Origin: Maribellus luteus
GTDB taxonomy: Bacteria > Bacteroidota > Bacteroidia > Bacteroidales > Prolixibacteraceae
Reading direction: 5' to 3'
Assembly: GCF_003576475.1 (NCBI RefSeq)
Contig: NZ_QWGR01000002.1
Coordinates: 62,001-126,000, forward strand
DNA length: 64,000 nt
The position numbers were made by a program, and so were the translations under genes. Positions 16,801-24,402 of the stretch are shown here, in pieces (within the stretch, counting starts at the first letter, position 1; each line of letters begins with the position of its first letter). The notes beneath the pieces were generated by a model, which saw only the letters and a program-made list of their open reading frames with translations, was not told the DNA's origin and ran no database searches.

Positions 16801-17722
16801 GGGCCACCACTACGCCACCTACCACTTCGGCGCCGTCTTTGTCGAGCGCCCCACGCCGGTTGGCCGGGCCAAGAGTTACTACTCCAATGTCTTTTACGCG
16901 AACCGGAACATTGTCCTGAACCGCCACCACGGCCTTTTCCAGGTCGCCCACGTTTTTGATGTAACCCAATCCGCGAACCAGGTATTCTGCCTGGTTGATC
17001 TCGATGGTTTTGGCTCCCACATCGCGGTTCGATTTCAGAACCGCCTGCATTACCTTACTCAGTGGAATGTTGTATGCTTTCAGTGCATCGGGATTTACAT
17101 CTACCTGGTATTCCTGTACAAACCCGCCGATGGAAGCAACTTCAGAAACACCTTCGGCAGCGTTGAGCGCATATTTTACAAAGAAATCCTGTACAGTGCG
17201 TATTTCGTGCAGGTCCCATCCTCCGGTGGGATTACCTTCTTTGTCGCGCCCTTCGATGGTGTACCAGTAAACCTGGCCAAGTGCAGTGGCATCGGGGCCA
17301 AGCGCGGGCTGAACGCCTTCCGGCAATAAACCGGACGGCAATGAATTGAGCTTTTCCAATATACGTGACCGCGACCAGTAAAATTCGATATCATCATCAA
17401 AAATGATGTAAATACTGGAGAAGCCGAAAATAGACGAGCTTCGGATCGACTTAACGCCCGGAATACCTAAAAGGTAGGTTGTTAGCGGATAAGAGACCTG
17501 GTCTTCAATATCCTGTGGTGAGCGCCCAGCCCATTCTGTAAAAACAATTTGCTGGTTTTCCCCAATATCGGGGATCGCATCGACCGGTACCGGGTCGTTG
17601 GGTAAGATTTTAGTGTCCCAGCCAAAAGGCGAAGTGATAATCCCCCAGCTAACAAAGAGGATTAAAACCAGCATAGTGACCAGTTTATTTTCAAGAAAAA
17701 AACGAATGATTTTATTGAGCAT
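13859..17722 (-). CDS. cusA: CusA-type heavy-metal RND pump, enlarged
   Basis: A 1287-residue inner-membrane metal/proton antiporter, about 240 residues longer than E. coli CusA. The fourth-helix signature is AIGTMVDLGVILSEN (Asp near residue 430), which resembles the AIGAMVDAAIVMIEN type linked to Cu+/Ag+ export rather than the DFG...DG type for divalent metals. Periplasmic Met-rich positions expected for Cus pumps are visible: LLMPTSMPHSG, PAPISMYENV and LVMLQTGMRAPMGIK. The extra length lies mostly between residues ~530 and 680. It adds several hydrophobic helices and a short charged linker encoded by an imperfect tandem repeat (positions 15965-16010). It overlaps cusC by four bases. Function as a Cu/Ag exporter is well supported by the motif and neighbours. 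Confidence 0.94.
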   Translation of the reverse strand: MLNKIIRFFLENKLVTMLVLILFVSWGIITSPFGWDTKILPNDPVPVDAIPDIGENQQIVFTEWAGRSPQDIEDQVSYPLTTYLLGIPGVKSIRSSSIFGFSSIYIIFDDDIEFYWSRSRILEKLNSLPSGLLPEGVQPALGPDATALGQVYWYTIEGRDKEGNPTGGWDLHEIRTVQDFFVKYALNAAEGVSEVASIGGFVQEYQVDVNPDALKAYNIPLSKVMQAVLKSNRDVGAKTIEINQAEYLVRGLGYIKNVGDLEKAVVAVQDNVPVRVKDIGVVTLGPANRRGALDKDGAEVVGGVVVARYGANPLEVINNVKAKMADIAPGLPSKVLPDGVESQLTIVPFYDRSGLIYETLGTLEEALSLEVLIVILVVIIMVYNLRASLLISSLLPIAVLMVFIAMRYFNVDANIVALSGIAIAIGTMVDLGVILSENIIKHTKEAPPGQKLITTIYNGSTEVSSAILTAVSTTIVSFIPVFTMQAAEGKLFIPLAFTKTFALIAALIVSLFIMPALAHWFFGARINSKIIRKWVNIILIPLGIVLLITGQIWGGIMILAFAIAGTAKQFKKEQTRDKKQETENKSLSHRIQKAGNWLLEYIEIVIVLIGVTWLLARYWLPLGPTKSLVMNVVFVAILLTIILGAFSLLEYFYKKILTWCLDHKVAFLSIPTFLIIMGVTTWMGFSNLFGFAARGFDKLGWNIRTTSVWSTLTHEFPGIGKEFMPSLDEGSFLLMPTSMPHSGIAYNREVLGQLDMLISNIPEVELTVGKLGRVESALDPAPISMYENVINYKPEYMLNERGHRVRFKTDHEGRFILTSGDKLSNQEALEQGISQEHLIPDEHGNYFRNWRENIHSPDDIWDEIVRVSKIPGVTSAPKLQPIETRLVMLQTGMRAPMGIKVYGPDLQTIEDFGIKLEEILKTVPSVKAQAVFADRIVGKPYLLFNIDRDKISRYGLNVEDVQQTIETAVGGMKITSTVEGRERFPVRVRYPRELRDDPEALGKILMQTPTGAQIPLSQLVNFEYQRGPQAIKSEETFLVGYVLFDKSEGFSEVTVVNDAQNVIQAKIDSGELTVPAGVSYKFSGSYENQVRAEKRLSIIVPLVLAIVFLILYFQFKSVTTSLMIFTGIAMAFSGGFMMLWLYGQEWFVNFSILGTNMRELFQMHTINLSVAVWVGFIALFGIATDDGVLMGTYLDQGFARNRPNTWKGIRAAVVEAGQRRVKPAVMTSATTIIALLPILTSTGRGADIMIPMAIPAFGGMIFAAITYFIVPVLYSYREERKLKKSQS

Positions 17723-17801
17723 ATTCTTTTATCTATGAGATTAATACAATAAAGAATCAGGCATTTGTCGAGACAATGCCTAGTTGTTTATCATAATAAT
17801 T

Positions 17802-18176
17802 TCATAAAAGATATACTTGTTGTTCAGCAAGCTTTTCCATCACCGTGAGCGGTGGCGGAGTTTGGCCGATAAAGGAATGTTCTTCTTCTGTTTCGTAAGG
17901 TAGCAGAACTCCGGCTTGCCAGATCAACTGGGTGAAAAGGTCAAACTCAGCAGTAACCGGTACCGAGAAAACAGCCGGTGCTGAAAAATCGTCTTTTACC
18001 TGGAAAAACCGGGTCTCATCGTTGCAGCAACCGGAATCGCCGCAGCAGGAGTCTGCCTGGTGAAATACCGAAACTGAGACCATGTGACCGCCACAGTAAT
18101 GCTTCGACACCATCAAGCCCATTGTGGTGAGCAGGAGCAGTGTCGCAAAAACAATATGTACGATCTTTTTCAGCAT
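17802..18176 (-). CDS. HYC/CC/PP-type small exported protein
   Basis: A 124-residue protein with an N-terminal hydrophobic leader or anchor (residues 4-23). It then has HYCGG (26-30), two vicinal cysteine pairs (Cys44-Cys45 and Cys50-Cys51 in SCCGDSGCC) and a QTPPPL segment near the end. This set of motifs defines a small Bacteroidota family known only by the names of those motifs. Placement directly upstream of cusA, 79 nt away on the same strand, suggests a periplasmic copper-binding role for the CC-rich loop. The protein also looks like a leader gene of the operon, since a TATCTTTG box lies about 97 nt before its start. Function not established. Confidence 0.82.
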   Translation of the reverse strand: MLKKIVHIVFATLLLLTTMGLMVSKHYCGGHMVSVSVFHQADSCCGDSGCCNDETRFFQVKDDFSAPAVFSVPVTAEFDLFTQLIWQAGVLLPYETEEEHSFIGQTPPPLTVMEKLAEQQVYLL

Positions 18177-18272
18177 TCTTTTTCTAAAACAGTTGTGCCC
18201 TTTAAATGTTTATTTTTTGGCATTGAGCGATGAGATGATTGCTCTTTTGGGTTTCATACTCACCAATCTTAG

Positions 18273-18280
18273 CAAAGATA
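18273..18280 (-). promoter_or_regulatory. Candidate -7 box ahead of the HYC/CC/PP-cus operon
   Basis: On the minus strand this reads TATCTTTG, a full match to the Bacteroidota -7 consensus TAnnTTTG, between the second HMA-AraC regulator gene and the HYC/CC/PP gene. No TTG element is found at the usual spacing, so a regulator may be needed. Confidence 0.4.
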
Positions 18281-18352
18281 AGGCGCCGGAATGGACCTGT
18301 TTTTATACAATTTTGGAAAATGTTTACAGGATTTTGAGAGAAAGGGAGGCGT

Positions 18353-18922
18353 TTATCCGATGCTGTCAAGCGAACGGCGGTCTTTATCTTTGAGTTTTTT
18401 AAAATCGCCGGGAGTCATTCCGGTCTCCTTTTTAAATTGTGCTGAAAGATGCGCGGCACTGCTGTAGCCTGTTTTAAAGGCGATTTCGCTGGTGGTAAGT
18501 TCGCCGTATGAGAGTAGTTCTTTTACGCGTTCAATTTTTTGCAAAATGGCAAATTTCTCGATGGTGACTTCTTCGGAAGCTGAAAACAAATGGCTTAGCG
18601 ATGAATAATCGGCACCTATTTCCCGAACAAGGTATTCCGATAGATTCAGGTTTTGTACCGGGTGTTCTTCCGAATAATGAACCCACTGAATAATGGCGGC
18701 TTTTATTTGCTCAAGGGTCTGGCTTTTTTTATCCTGAAGGAGTTCAAAGCCTTTTGATGTTAAGGCTTCCGAAAGCTGCAATGTTTGAATTTCAGAAGGC
18801 GCCGGGTCGGTTTCCACTTCTCCCAGTTTGATTGACAAAACCTTGAATCCTTGTTCTTCCAATACGCTCCTGACTGTTTCAATACAGCGGGGACAAACCA
18901 TGTTTTTAATGTGCAGAATCAT
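18353..18922 (-). CDS. Second HMA-AraC fusion transcription regulator
   Basis: A 189-residue paralogue of the regulator at 9054-9632. The HMA-like N-terminus has Cys10-Pro-Arg-Cys13 (MVCPRC), followed by a helical linker, and residues ~90-180 are an AraC-type DNA-binding domain (TSEIAFKTGYSSAAHLSAQFKK, GMTPGDFKKL). It is the first gene of the minus-strand metal island and lies about 175 nt upstream of the HYC/CC/PP-cus genes, with a candidate promoter in between. It is therefore a good candidate for the metal sensor of the cus operon. No dedicated N-terminal sensor other than the HMA fold is present. The exact metal is not shown by sequence, but copper is implied by context. Confidence 0.9.
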   Translation of the reverse strand: MILHIKNMVCPRCIETVRSVLEEQGFKVLSIKLGEVETDPAPSEIQTLQLSEALTSKGFELLQDKKSQTLEQIKAAIIQWVHYSEEHPVQNLNLSEYLVREIGADYSSLSHLFSASEEVTIEKFAILQKIERVKELLSYGELTTSEIAFKTGYSSAAHLSAQFKKETGMTPGDFKKLKDKDRRSLDSIG

Positions 18923-19437
18923 TTCTCAAATCGCTAACAAACATCTAAAGTAACAATTCAGATATGAAATTGATGAAAATATTTTTGGTAGGTAAGGGAA
19001 ATCGCGTTGAACTTTTATTCTTGTTTCACGTGGTTTGTACTTGCCTGAGAATGTCGGAAAATAATCATAGACATGATGTTCCGATACTACGAACTTAGGG
19101 GCTTTGCCCCCAACCCCACTTCATTTTTTGGCTTGAACCAAAAAACGAAGCAAAAAAGTTCAAGGCTGCGCCCGCTTCGCACGAAAAATTGGCGTTCGAA
19201 CGTCTAAATCGTCCAAACTCGCTCGTTCCTCACTCAAACAAGGACGATTTTTAACGCCGCTCTCACTGATTTTTCGGCTCACCGGCCGAGGCCGGCTGCA
19301 TCGCAACCTCAGACTGAAATCGATAACGAATCACTTTTTCTCCGGGTAACTGTTTCAATAAGTGTGACTTATTAGATGTTTTTTGAAAGTGATTGCCCTG
19401 TTTGCCAGGTGATTGGCTGAATGCATGGATTAAAATA
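18923..19437. other. Intergenic stretch without a gene
   Basis: About 515 nt between the HMA-AraC regulator and the terminator of the flavoprotein gene. No convincing coding region was found. The middle part (19098-19276) is an inverted-repeat-rich element described separately; the flanks (18923-19097 and 19277-19437) show nothing recognisable. Confidence 0.7.
19098..19276. repeat. Structured, repeat-like element with nested inverted repeats
   Basis: Three parts are visible. GGGGC-TTT-GCCCC is at 19098-19110. A palindrome TTTTTTGG-CTTGAA-CCAAAAAA is at 19124-19145. A nested structure spans 19182-19276, in which CGAAAAAT pairs with ATTTTTCG, GGCGTT with AACGCC, and AAATCGTCC (19206-19214) with GGACGATTT (19242-19250). 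The GC-rich, non-coding character differs from its surroundings. The sequence reminds me of dispersed intergenic repeats in Bacteroidota genomes, but only one copy lies in this window, so repeat status is inferred. Confidence 0.55.
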
Positions 19438-19474
19438 CAAAGAGCCGGTTTGTAAACGACGAACCGGCTCTTGT
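19438..19474 (-). terminator. Rho-independent terminator of the rhodanese flavoprotein gene
   Basis: A perfect 10-bp stem (AGAGCCGGTT at 19441-19450 with AACCGGCTCT at 19462-19471) lies 28 nt after the stop codon. On the minus strand it is followed by TTTGTATTTT. Confidence 0.75.
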
Positions 19475-19498
19475 GCGAATATGTATAAGCTAATTGGA

Positions 19499-21502
19499 TC
19501 AATACCTTGACATCATGGCTGAGATGCCGCCACCGTTGGTGACGTTTGAAAATCCGCGGCTCATCAGCACTTGTTGGGCATAAGCCGAGCGGGCTCCTGT
19601 GGCACAGTAAACAATGATTTCGCGGTCCATGTTTTCTCCCAGTTCGCCTTTTCCTGTCATGATATCGTCGAGTGGAATATTAACAGCATCGGGAAAGGCC
19701 CCGCTTCGGAATTCTCCCGGCGTACGCACATCAATCACCAGTTTTTTGAGTTCTGATGCACTTACATTTTTGTTGGTTTCGGTTTCTTCCATTACTTTTT
19801 CGCCAATGCTTTTTTTCTCGATTGGCAATGGAAGCATGTTGATATTGCGGAAACCGGCTGCTGCTGCATGACGTTGCAAAGAGGTGTGTCCTCCCGAGAT
19901 GTTCATTACTTCTTTACAGCCTGCACCAATAAGTGTGCGAACTGCCTGATGGCCTTTTTTTCCGGTCTCGTCATAAACCAGAATAGCAATATCTTTTGGA
20001 ATTCTGTCGAGATTGGGCTGCAACATTTCGAGCGGTAAATGATGTGCGCCGTTCATCTTGCTTTTTTGGTGGGCAAACACATCGCGGATGTCAAGTACGA
20101 TCAGCCGTTCTTTTGTTTCGAGGTAGGCATCAAGCTCCGAAACCAGTATACTTGGCCCATAGCCCGACATTTTGTTTTCGGCTGCATAAGCCGCCATGTT
20201 CATGGCATCGTTGGCCGTGCCGATTGGCGGAGAATAGGCAAAATCAACGTCTGCAAGATCGCTCACGGTAAGTTTGCCCGCACAGGCTGTTGCAATCACG
20301 TCCAGACGTTTGTCGGCGCCTTTGTAGCCGGCCGTTTGTCCGCCCAGTACCACTCCGGTATTTTTATCGAATACAAGCATTACACTCACTGTTTCTGCTC
20401 CGGGATAATAGGAGGTATGGTGTTCTTTGTGCACCACCACCGCATCGGCATCAATTCCAGCCGCGCGGGCTTGTTGAAGTGAAAGTCCGGTGCTGCCTGC
20501 AACCGCATCAAAAACACGAACCACCGAAGTGCCGATCGAGCCCTTGTAGCTGTGATTTCCGCCCAGTGCATTTTCTGCTGCAATTCTTCCCTGACGGTTA
20601 GCCGGCCCTGCCAGCGGGATGCGTACTTTTTTGCCGTTCACGCGGTGTTCGATTTCCACCATATCGCCTGCGGCAAAAATATCGGGCGCGGAAGTCTGCA
20701 ATTGGTCGTTCACCAGCAAACCTCCGGCTTCACCCATTTCAAGTCCGGCGTCTTTTGCCAGTTGCAAAGTGGGGCGAACGCCAACAGAAAGTAGTACCAT
20801 ATCGGCTTCCAGCGTTTTGCCATTGTCCAGTTCAACTGAATTGCTGTTTATTTTTATGACCGCCGTTTCAGTATGAATACCAACACCAAAGGCAAGCAGT
20901 TCGCGGGTCAGAAATCCGGCGGTTTCGGCTTCCATCAATGGCATTACATGCTGCATTTTTTCCACCACATGAACTTTTAGTCCTCTTTTTACCAACGCTT
21001 CCACCATTTCGAGGCCGATAAAACCGCCACCCACAACTACTGCTGTTTTTGGATTGTTGTTTTTCAGGTGATAGTCAATTTTATCCATGTCCTCCAGTGT
21101 CCAAAGACTAAAGACATGGTCAGCACCGGCTCCCGGTACATCGGGTTGAATCGGGCGTCCTCCTTGGGCCAGAATCAGTTTGGTATATTCAAAAGTTCTT
21201 TTCTGTCCGTTTTGGCTGTTGGACATGTGAACCTGTTTTTTGTCCTTGTCAATGCTTTCAACCAGTGTATTAACGTGCACCTCTACCTGGTACTGTTCGT
21301 TAAAACTTTCGGGGCTTTGCAGAATCAGCTTCGAGCGGCTGTCGATATCGCCGGCAATGTAGTAGGGCAAGCCACAATTGGCGAACGAAACATCAGGGCC
21401 TGCTTCCAGCATGGTTATTTGTGCATTGGGTGATAAGCGGCGGGCTTTGGCTGCGGCAGTTGCTCCGGCGGCAACACCTCCAATAATCAATAGCTTTTCC
21501 AT
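19499..21502 (-). CDS. CoA-disulfide reductase-type flavoprotein with two rhodanese domains
   Basis: A 667-residue FAD/NAD(P)H-dependent pyridine nucleotide-disulfide oxidoreductase. The FAD-binding start is LLIIGGVAAGATAAAKARR. The redox-active Cys43 lies in SFANCGLPYY, as in CoA-disulfide and persulfide reductases, and the NAD-binding segment is AVVVGGGFIGLEMVEAL. Two C-terminal rhodanese domains follow (about 460-545 and 575-665). The second has the active-site loop YCATGARS; the first has YDETGKKGHQ, with Asp where the sulfur-carrying Cys should be, so it is probably inactive. The likely role is reduction of CoA-bound or low-molecular-weight persulfides and polysulfides in the cytoplasm. 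It is a single-gene unit with its own terminator. Confidence 0.93.
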   Translation of the reverse strand: MEKLLIIGGVAAGATAAAKARRLSPNAQITMLEAGPDVSFANCGLPYYIAGDIDSRSKLILQSPESFNEQYQVEVHVNTLVESIDKDKKQVHMSNSQNGQKRTFEYTKLILAQGGRPIQPDVPGAGADHVFSLWTLEDMDKIDYHLKNNNPKTAVVVGGGFIGLEMVEALVKRGLKVHVVEKMQHVMPLMEAETAGFLTRELLAFGVGIHTETAVIKINSNSVELDNGKTLEADMVLLSVGVRPTLQLAKDAGLEMGEAGGLLVNDQLQTSAPDIFAAGDMVEIEHRVNGKKVRIPLAGPANRQGRIAAENALGGNHSYKGSIGTSVVRVFDAVAGSTGLSLQQARAAGIDADAVVVHKEHHTSYYPGAETVSVMLVFDKNTGVVLGGQTAGYKGADKRLDVIATACAGKLTVSDLADVDFAYSPPIGTANDAMNMAAYAAENKMSGYGPSILVSELDAYLETKERLIVLDIRDVFAHQKSKMNGAHHLPLEMLQPNLDRIPKDIAILVYDETGKKGHQAVRTLIGAGCKEVMNISGGHTSLQRHAAAAGFRNINMLPLPIEKKSIGEKVMEETETNKNVSASELKKLVIDVRTPGEFRSGAFPDAVNIPLDDIMTGKGELGENMDREIIVYCATGARSAYAQQVLMSRGFSNVTNGGGISAMMSRY

Positions 21503-21910
21503 ATTCCTGTTTTATCCTTGGTCTTTATGACTTTCTGTAAATATCAAATATCGATACATCTATATATTTCGATGCGAAAGTAGATAAGTTTTCAGAAGTA
21601 CGGAGCGATTCTTTTTAAATGTTAACTTATTGTTTAAGCTTTGACGGGTCAAGAAACAGGGGAATGACTCGCGGATAGATTTCAATTCAAAGCTTTACTG
21701 AAAAATACTTTTTACTCTTAAAAGGTTGTTTCCAACGCAAGTATTTTGATTTTGGGGTGTCAAAGCTAAAGGCAAGATTAAAAAGGGATGCTGAAATTTC
21801 ACACTAAAAAAGCTGAAATAAGATACGTTTTGATCGTGTATATTTTAATAACCAAATAGTTACAATTTACATTTACTATACATAACTTTACAGAAAACAA
21901 AATTCTAACC
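21503..21910. other. AT-rich divergent intergenic region
   Basis: About 408 nt between the divergently transcribed flavoprotein and RND-channel genes. No gene is seen. It must hold promoters for both directions. TAACTTTA at 21883-21890, 20 nt before the plus-strand start, is a one-mismatch -7 box, but without a TTG at the proper distance, so the promoter is uncertain. Confidence 0.5.
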
Positions 21911-23152
21911 ATGCAGATCCGGGATTTATTCATGATCCTGTTCGCCTTTTTATTTTTTCAGAGCTCCGGACAGGAAAGTTTGATTACGATAGAACAAGCC
22001 GTAGAGTCGGCCTACAACCGTAACACCGAGTTGCAGCAAATGCGTGCGCAGTTGCGGCAAAAAGAGAACCAGTGGCGAACAGAAACAGGCGTTTCTGCTC
22101 CCGAAATCAGTTATTTTAAGGAAGGGATCAGCTCGGGCCCGGGAGATGCCTTTGATGAGCAGCGGATTACGATTTCGCAGGAATTTGATTTTCCGCTCAC
22201 CACGTCGTACAGGTTAAAAGGCCTGTCGCAGGAAGTGGAGGCGGTTGCCTTGCTGGTAAAAGCCCGGGAAAACGAGATCAAAGCGGAAGTAAAAAGCAAG
22301 TACGTGGAGGTTTTGTATGCCCAGTATCTTCAGCGGTCGCGGCAAAACCAGGTAAAACTGGCCGAGGAACTTTACAAGGCCGTGTACACCCGGTTTGAGA
22401 TGGGAATGGGCAATGGCATCGATCTGGCGAATGCCGAACTGCGGCTCGAACAGGCAAAAAACGATTTGGACCAAACAGAGTGGGTGTTGCACCAGGCACG
22501 TTATGGTTTGTTTTATGCCATGGGTTTGCCGGTGGAAGACCAGAAATACAGCATTCAGTTTTCGGATACCCTGCGTGCCACCGATATTGAAGTTTCCCAG
22601 ATACTGACACTTTCGGTTCAGGAAAGCCAACCTGCCTTTCTGGCGTCGCAGCACGAACTGGAAGCTTCCGACTTCTATATTAAGGAAGCCAAAAGCAACA
22701 TTCTGCCCGATATTCGCCTGAATCTTTATACCCAGGATTACGGTACTGGCTATGATTTTAAAGGATTTGAAGTGGGTTTGAAAATTCCGGTCTGGTATCC
22801 GTTTGATCAGAAAGGAAAGATAAATATGGCACAGGCCAAACAGGAAGAGATTCGGTGGAAACAGCAGGAAATAAGGCTCAACACCAAAAAACAGATTGAA
22901 TATGCCTGGCACAATTACTCGGTAAGCCAGTCGATTATAAAAAGATACAATACTACTATGAAAGAGAAAGCCGAGCATTTGCGCAGTCTTTCTTTGAGAG
23001 CTTACCAACTGGGAGAAGTAGATCTGCTTAATCTTCTGAATGCCCAGCAAACCTATCTGATGAGTGAAGAAAGGTACTTGCTTGCCTTGCGCGATTATTA
23101 CCTTCAGCTTGTAACACTCGAAAAATACCTTGACCGTGAATTAGTGTATTAA
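21911..23152 (+). CDS. TolC-family outer-membrane channel of second metal RND system
   Basis: A 413-residue outer-membrane efflux protein. It has a signal peptide (about 20 residues, ending SSGQ) and two TolC-type helical repeats rich in Gln, Glu and Ala. Conserved features are TIEQAVESAYNRNTELQQMRAQ at the N-terminus and AYQLGEVDLLNLLNAQQTYL near the C-terminus. It is the first gene of a three-gene plus-strand operon with an adaptor and an RND pump. It is more similar in layout to CzcC than to the minus-strand CusC. Confidence 0.92.
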   Translation: MQIRDLFMILFAFLFFQSSGQESLITIEQAVESAYNRNTELQQMRAQLRQKENQWRTETGVSAPEISYFKEGISSGPGDAFDEQRITISQEFDFPLTTSYRLKGLSQEVEAVALLVKARENEIKAEVKSKYVEVLYAQYLQRSRQNQVKLAEELYKAVYTRFEMGMGNGIDLANAELRLEQAKNDLDQTEWVLHQARYGLFYAMGLPVEDQKYSIQFSDTLRATDIEVSQILTLSVQESQPAFLASQHELEASDFYIKEAKSNILPDIRLNLYTQDYGTGYDFKGFEVGLKIPVWYPFDQKGKINMAQAKQEEIRWKQQEIRLNTKKQIEYAWHNYSVSQSIIKRYNTTMKEKAEHLRSLSLRAYQLGEVDLLNLLNAQQTYLMSEERYLLALRDYYLQLVTLEKYLDRELVY

Positions 23153-23185
23153 TGAATTATCGAACCGAAAGTAAAAGCATATAAC

Positions 23186-24385
23186 ATGAAGAATATTTTA
23201 TCCTTAGCAGTTCTAGTGGGATTGGCCGCGATACTGTTTTCCTGTGGATCGGAAAAGCAACCGGGGCAGTCAGAAACAAAGGAACAAACCGAACTCCCGC
23301 CTTCTTTGCAACCCGAAGGTGCATCAACCGGAAAGTTGATTCAGTTAAGTGAAAAGGAGCAAAACGAGTTAAGCATCCAGGTGCAGAAAGTAGCCAATAA
23401 TTTTATTGACTATACGGTAACTGCGCCCGGAGTGGTGTTTCCGGCACCGAATCACGGTAGCATCATCAGTACGCCCATCAACGGGCGAATCAGCAAAATG
23501 AACAAGTTTGAAGGAGCTTGGGTGAAAAAGGGCGAAGTGTTGTTTGAGATTCAAAGCCTTGAGTTCGGAACGCTGGTGTCGGAGTATTTGCAAGCCTTTG
23601 CCGAAGAGCGTTACCAAACCAGCCGTTTGAAAAGAATTAAACAGTTGGTGGAAGAAACCATCTCTTCGGCGAGTGAGTTGGAGCGGGCAACGGCTGAATA
23701 CGATCACGCATCGGCCAGTTCGCGTGCAGCCTACTCCAGGTTACGGGCCGTAGGAGTTTCGGTGGAAGAAATAAAATCTTTCACCGACGGCGAAAACATC
23801 GATCCGGTGCTGAAAATTCATTCACCCATCGATGGAATTATCGAGAAGAACTTTGTGGAACTGGGACAGTCGGTAAATGCGCTGGAAAACCTTTCGCGTG
23901 TGCTGGATACACGGGATGTGCTGATCCGCGCTTATCTGTCTCCCGACGATGCCAGGCTGATCAATACCGGCGATTCGGTAGTTGTTTCCAAACGCGAAAA
24001 GGAAGAAACCATTCTGTCGGCGACGGTTTCTTCGGTCAATCCGGGGCTGGATGAAGATACCCGGTCGGTGATTGCCAACATCCTGGTTCCGGCACGCGAT
24101 GGCTGGCCCAAACCGGGGGAAAATGTACGGCTCTCGATTGCTACTTCTTCAAAAAAAGAAATCATAGCACTTCCGGTGCAATCGCTTACATACGACGGGA
24201 ATAACCCGGTGGTTTTTGTGAAAAAAGGAAACGGCATTTATGAAAAGCGCTTTATTGGTGTTTCCGAAATTCGCGACCAGTATGTTTTTGTGGATAGCGG
24301 GCTTAGCAATGGCGAAGAAGTGGCCATTTCGAATGTATTCAGCCTCAAGGCTCTTTCCCGTTTCGATATCATCGCTGAAGAATAA
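23186..24385 (+). CDS. RND periplasmic adaptor lipoprotein (CzcB-like)
   Basis: A 399-residue membrane-fusion protein. A lipobox LFSC places the acylated Cys at residue 20. The adaptor core follows: a beta-barrel and lipoyl half (ISTPINGRISKMNKFEGAWVKKGEVLFEI), a helical hairpin (residues ~130-185), the returning lipoyl half (IHSPIDGIIEKNFVELGQSV), and the C-terminal barrel and membrane-proximal domain. Unlike the CusB in this window it has no CPMH metal module and no His-rich region. It lies 33 nt after the channel gene and 17 nt before the pump gene. The absence of Met/His clusters fits the divalent-metal type of its partner. Confidence 0.93.
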   Translation: MKNILSLAVLVGLAAILFSCGSEKQPGQSETKEQTELPPSLQPEGASTGKLIQLSEKEQNELSIQVQKVANNFIDYTVTAPGVVFPAPNHGSIISTPINGRISKMNKFEGAWVKKGEVLFEIQSLEFGTLVSEYLQAFAEERYQTSRLKRIKQLVEETISSASELERATAEYDHASASSRAAYSRLRAVGVSVEEIKSFTDGENIDPVLKIHSPIDGIIEKNFVELGQSVNALENLSRVLDTRDVLIRAYLSPDDARLINTGDSVVVSKREKEETILSATVSSVNPGLDEDTRSVIANILVPARDGWPKPGENVRLSIATSSKKEIIALPVQSLTYDGNNPVVFVKKGNGIYEKRFIGVSEIRDQYVFVDSGLSNGEEVAISNVFSLKALSRFDIIAEE

Positions 24386-24402
24386 TCAAGAAAGGAAAAA
24401 TC

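Noticed and set aside
19263-19502. Open frame of 79 codons on the minus strand downstream of the flavoprotein gene
   Set aside because: It overlaps the flavoprotein stop, the terminator hairpin and the repeat element, and its sequence has no domain or biased composition of a real protein.
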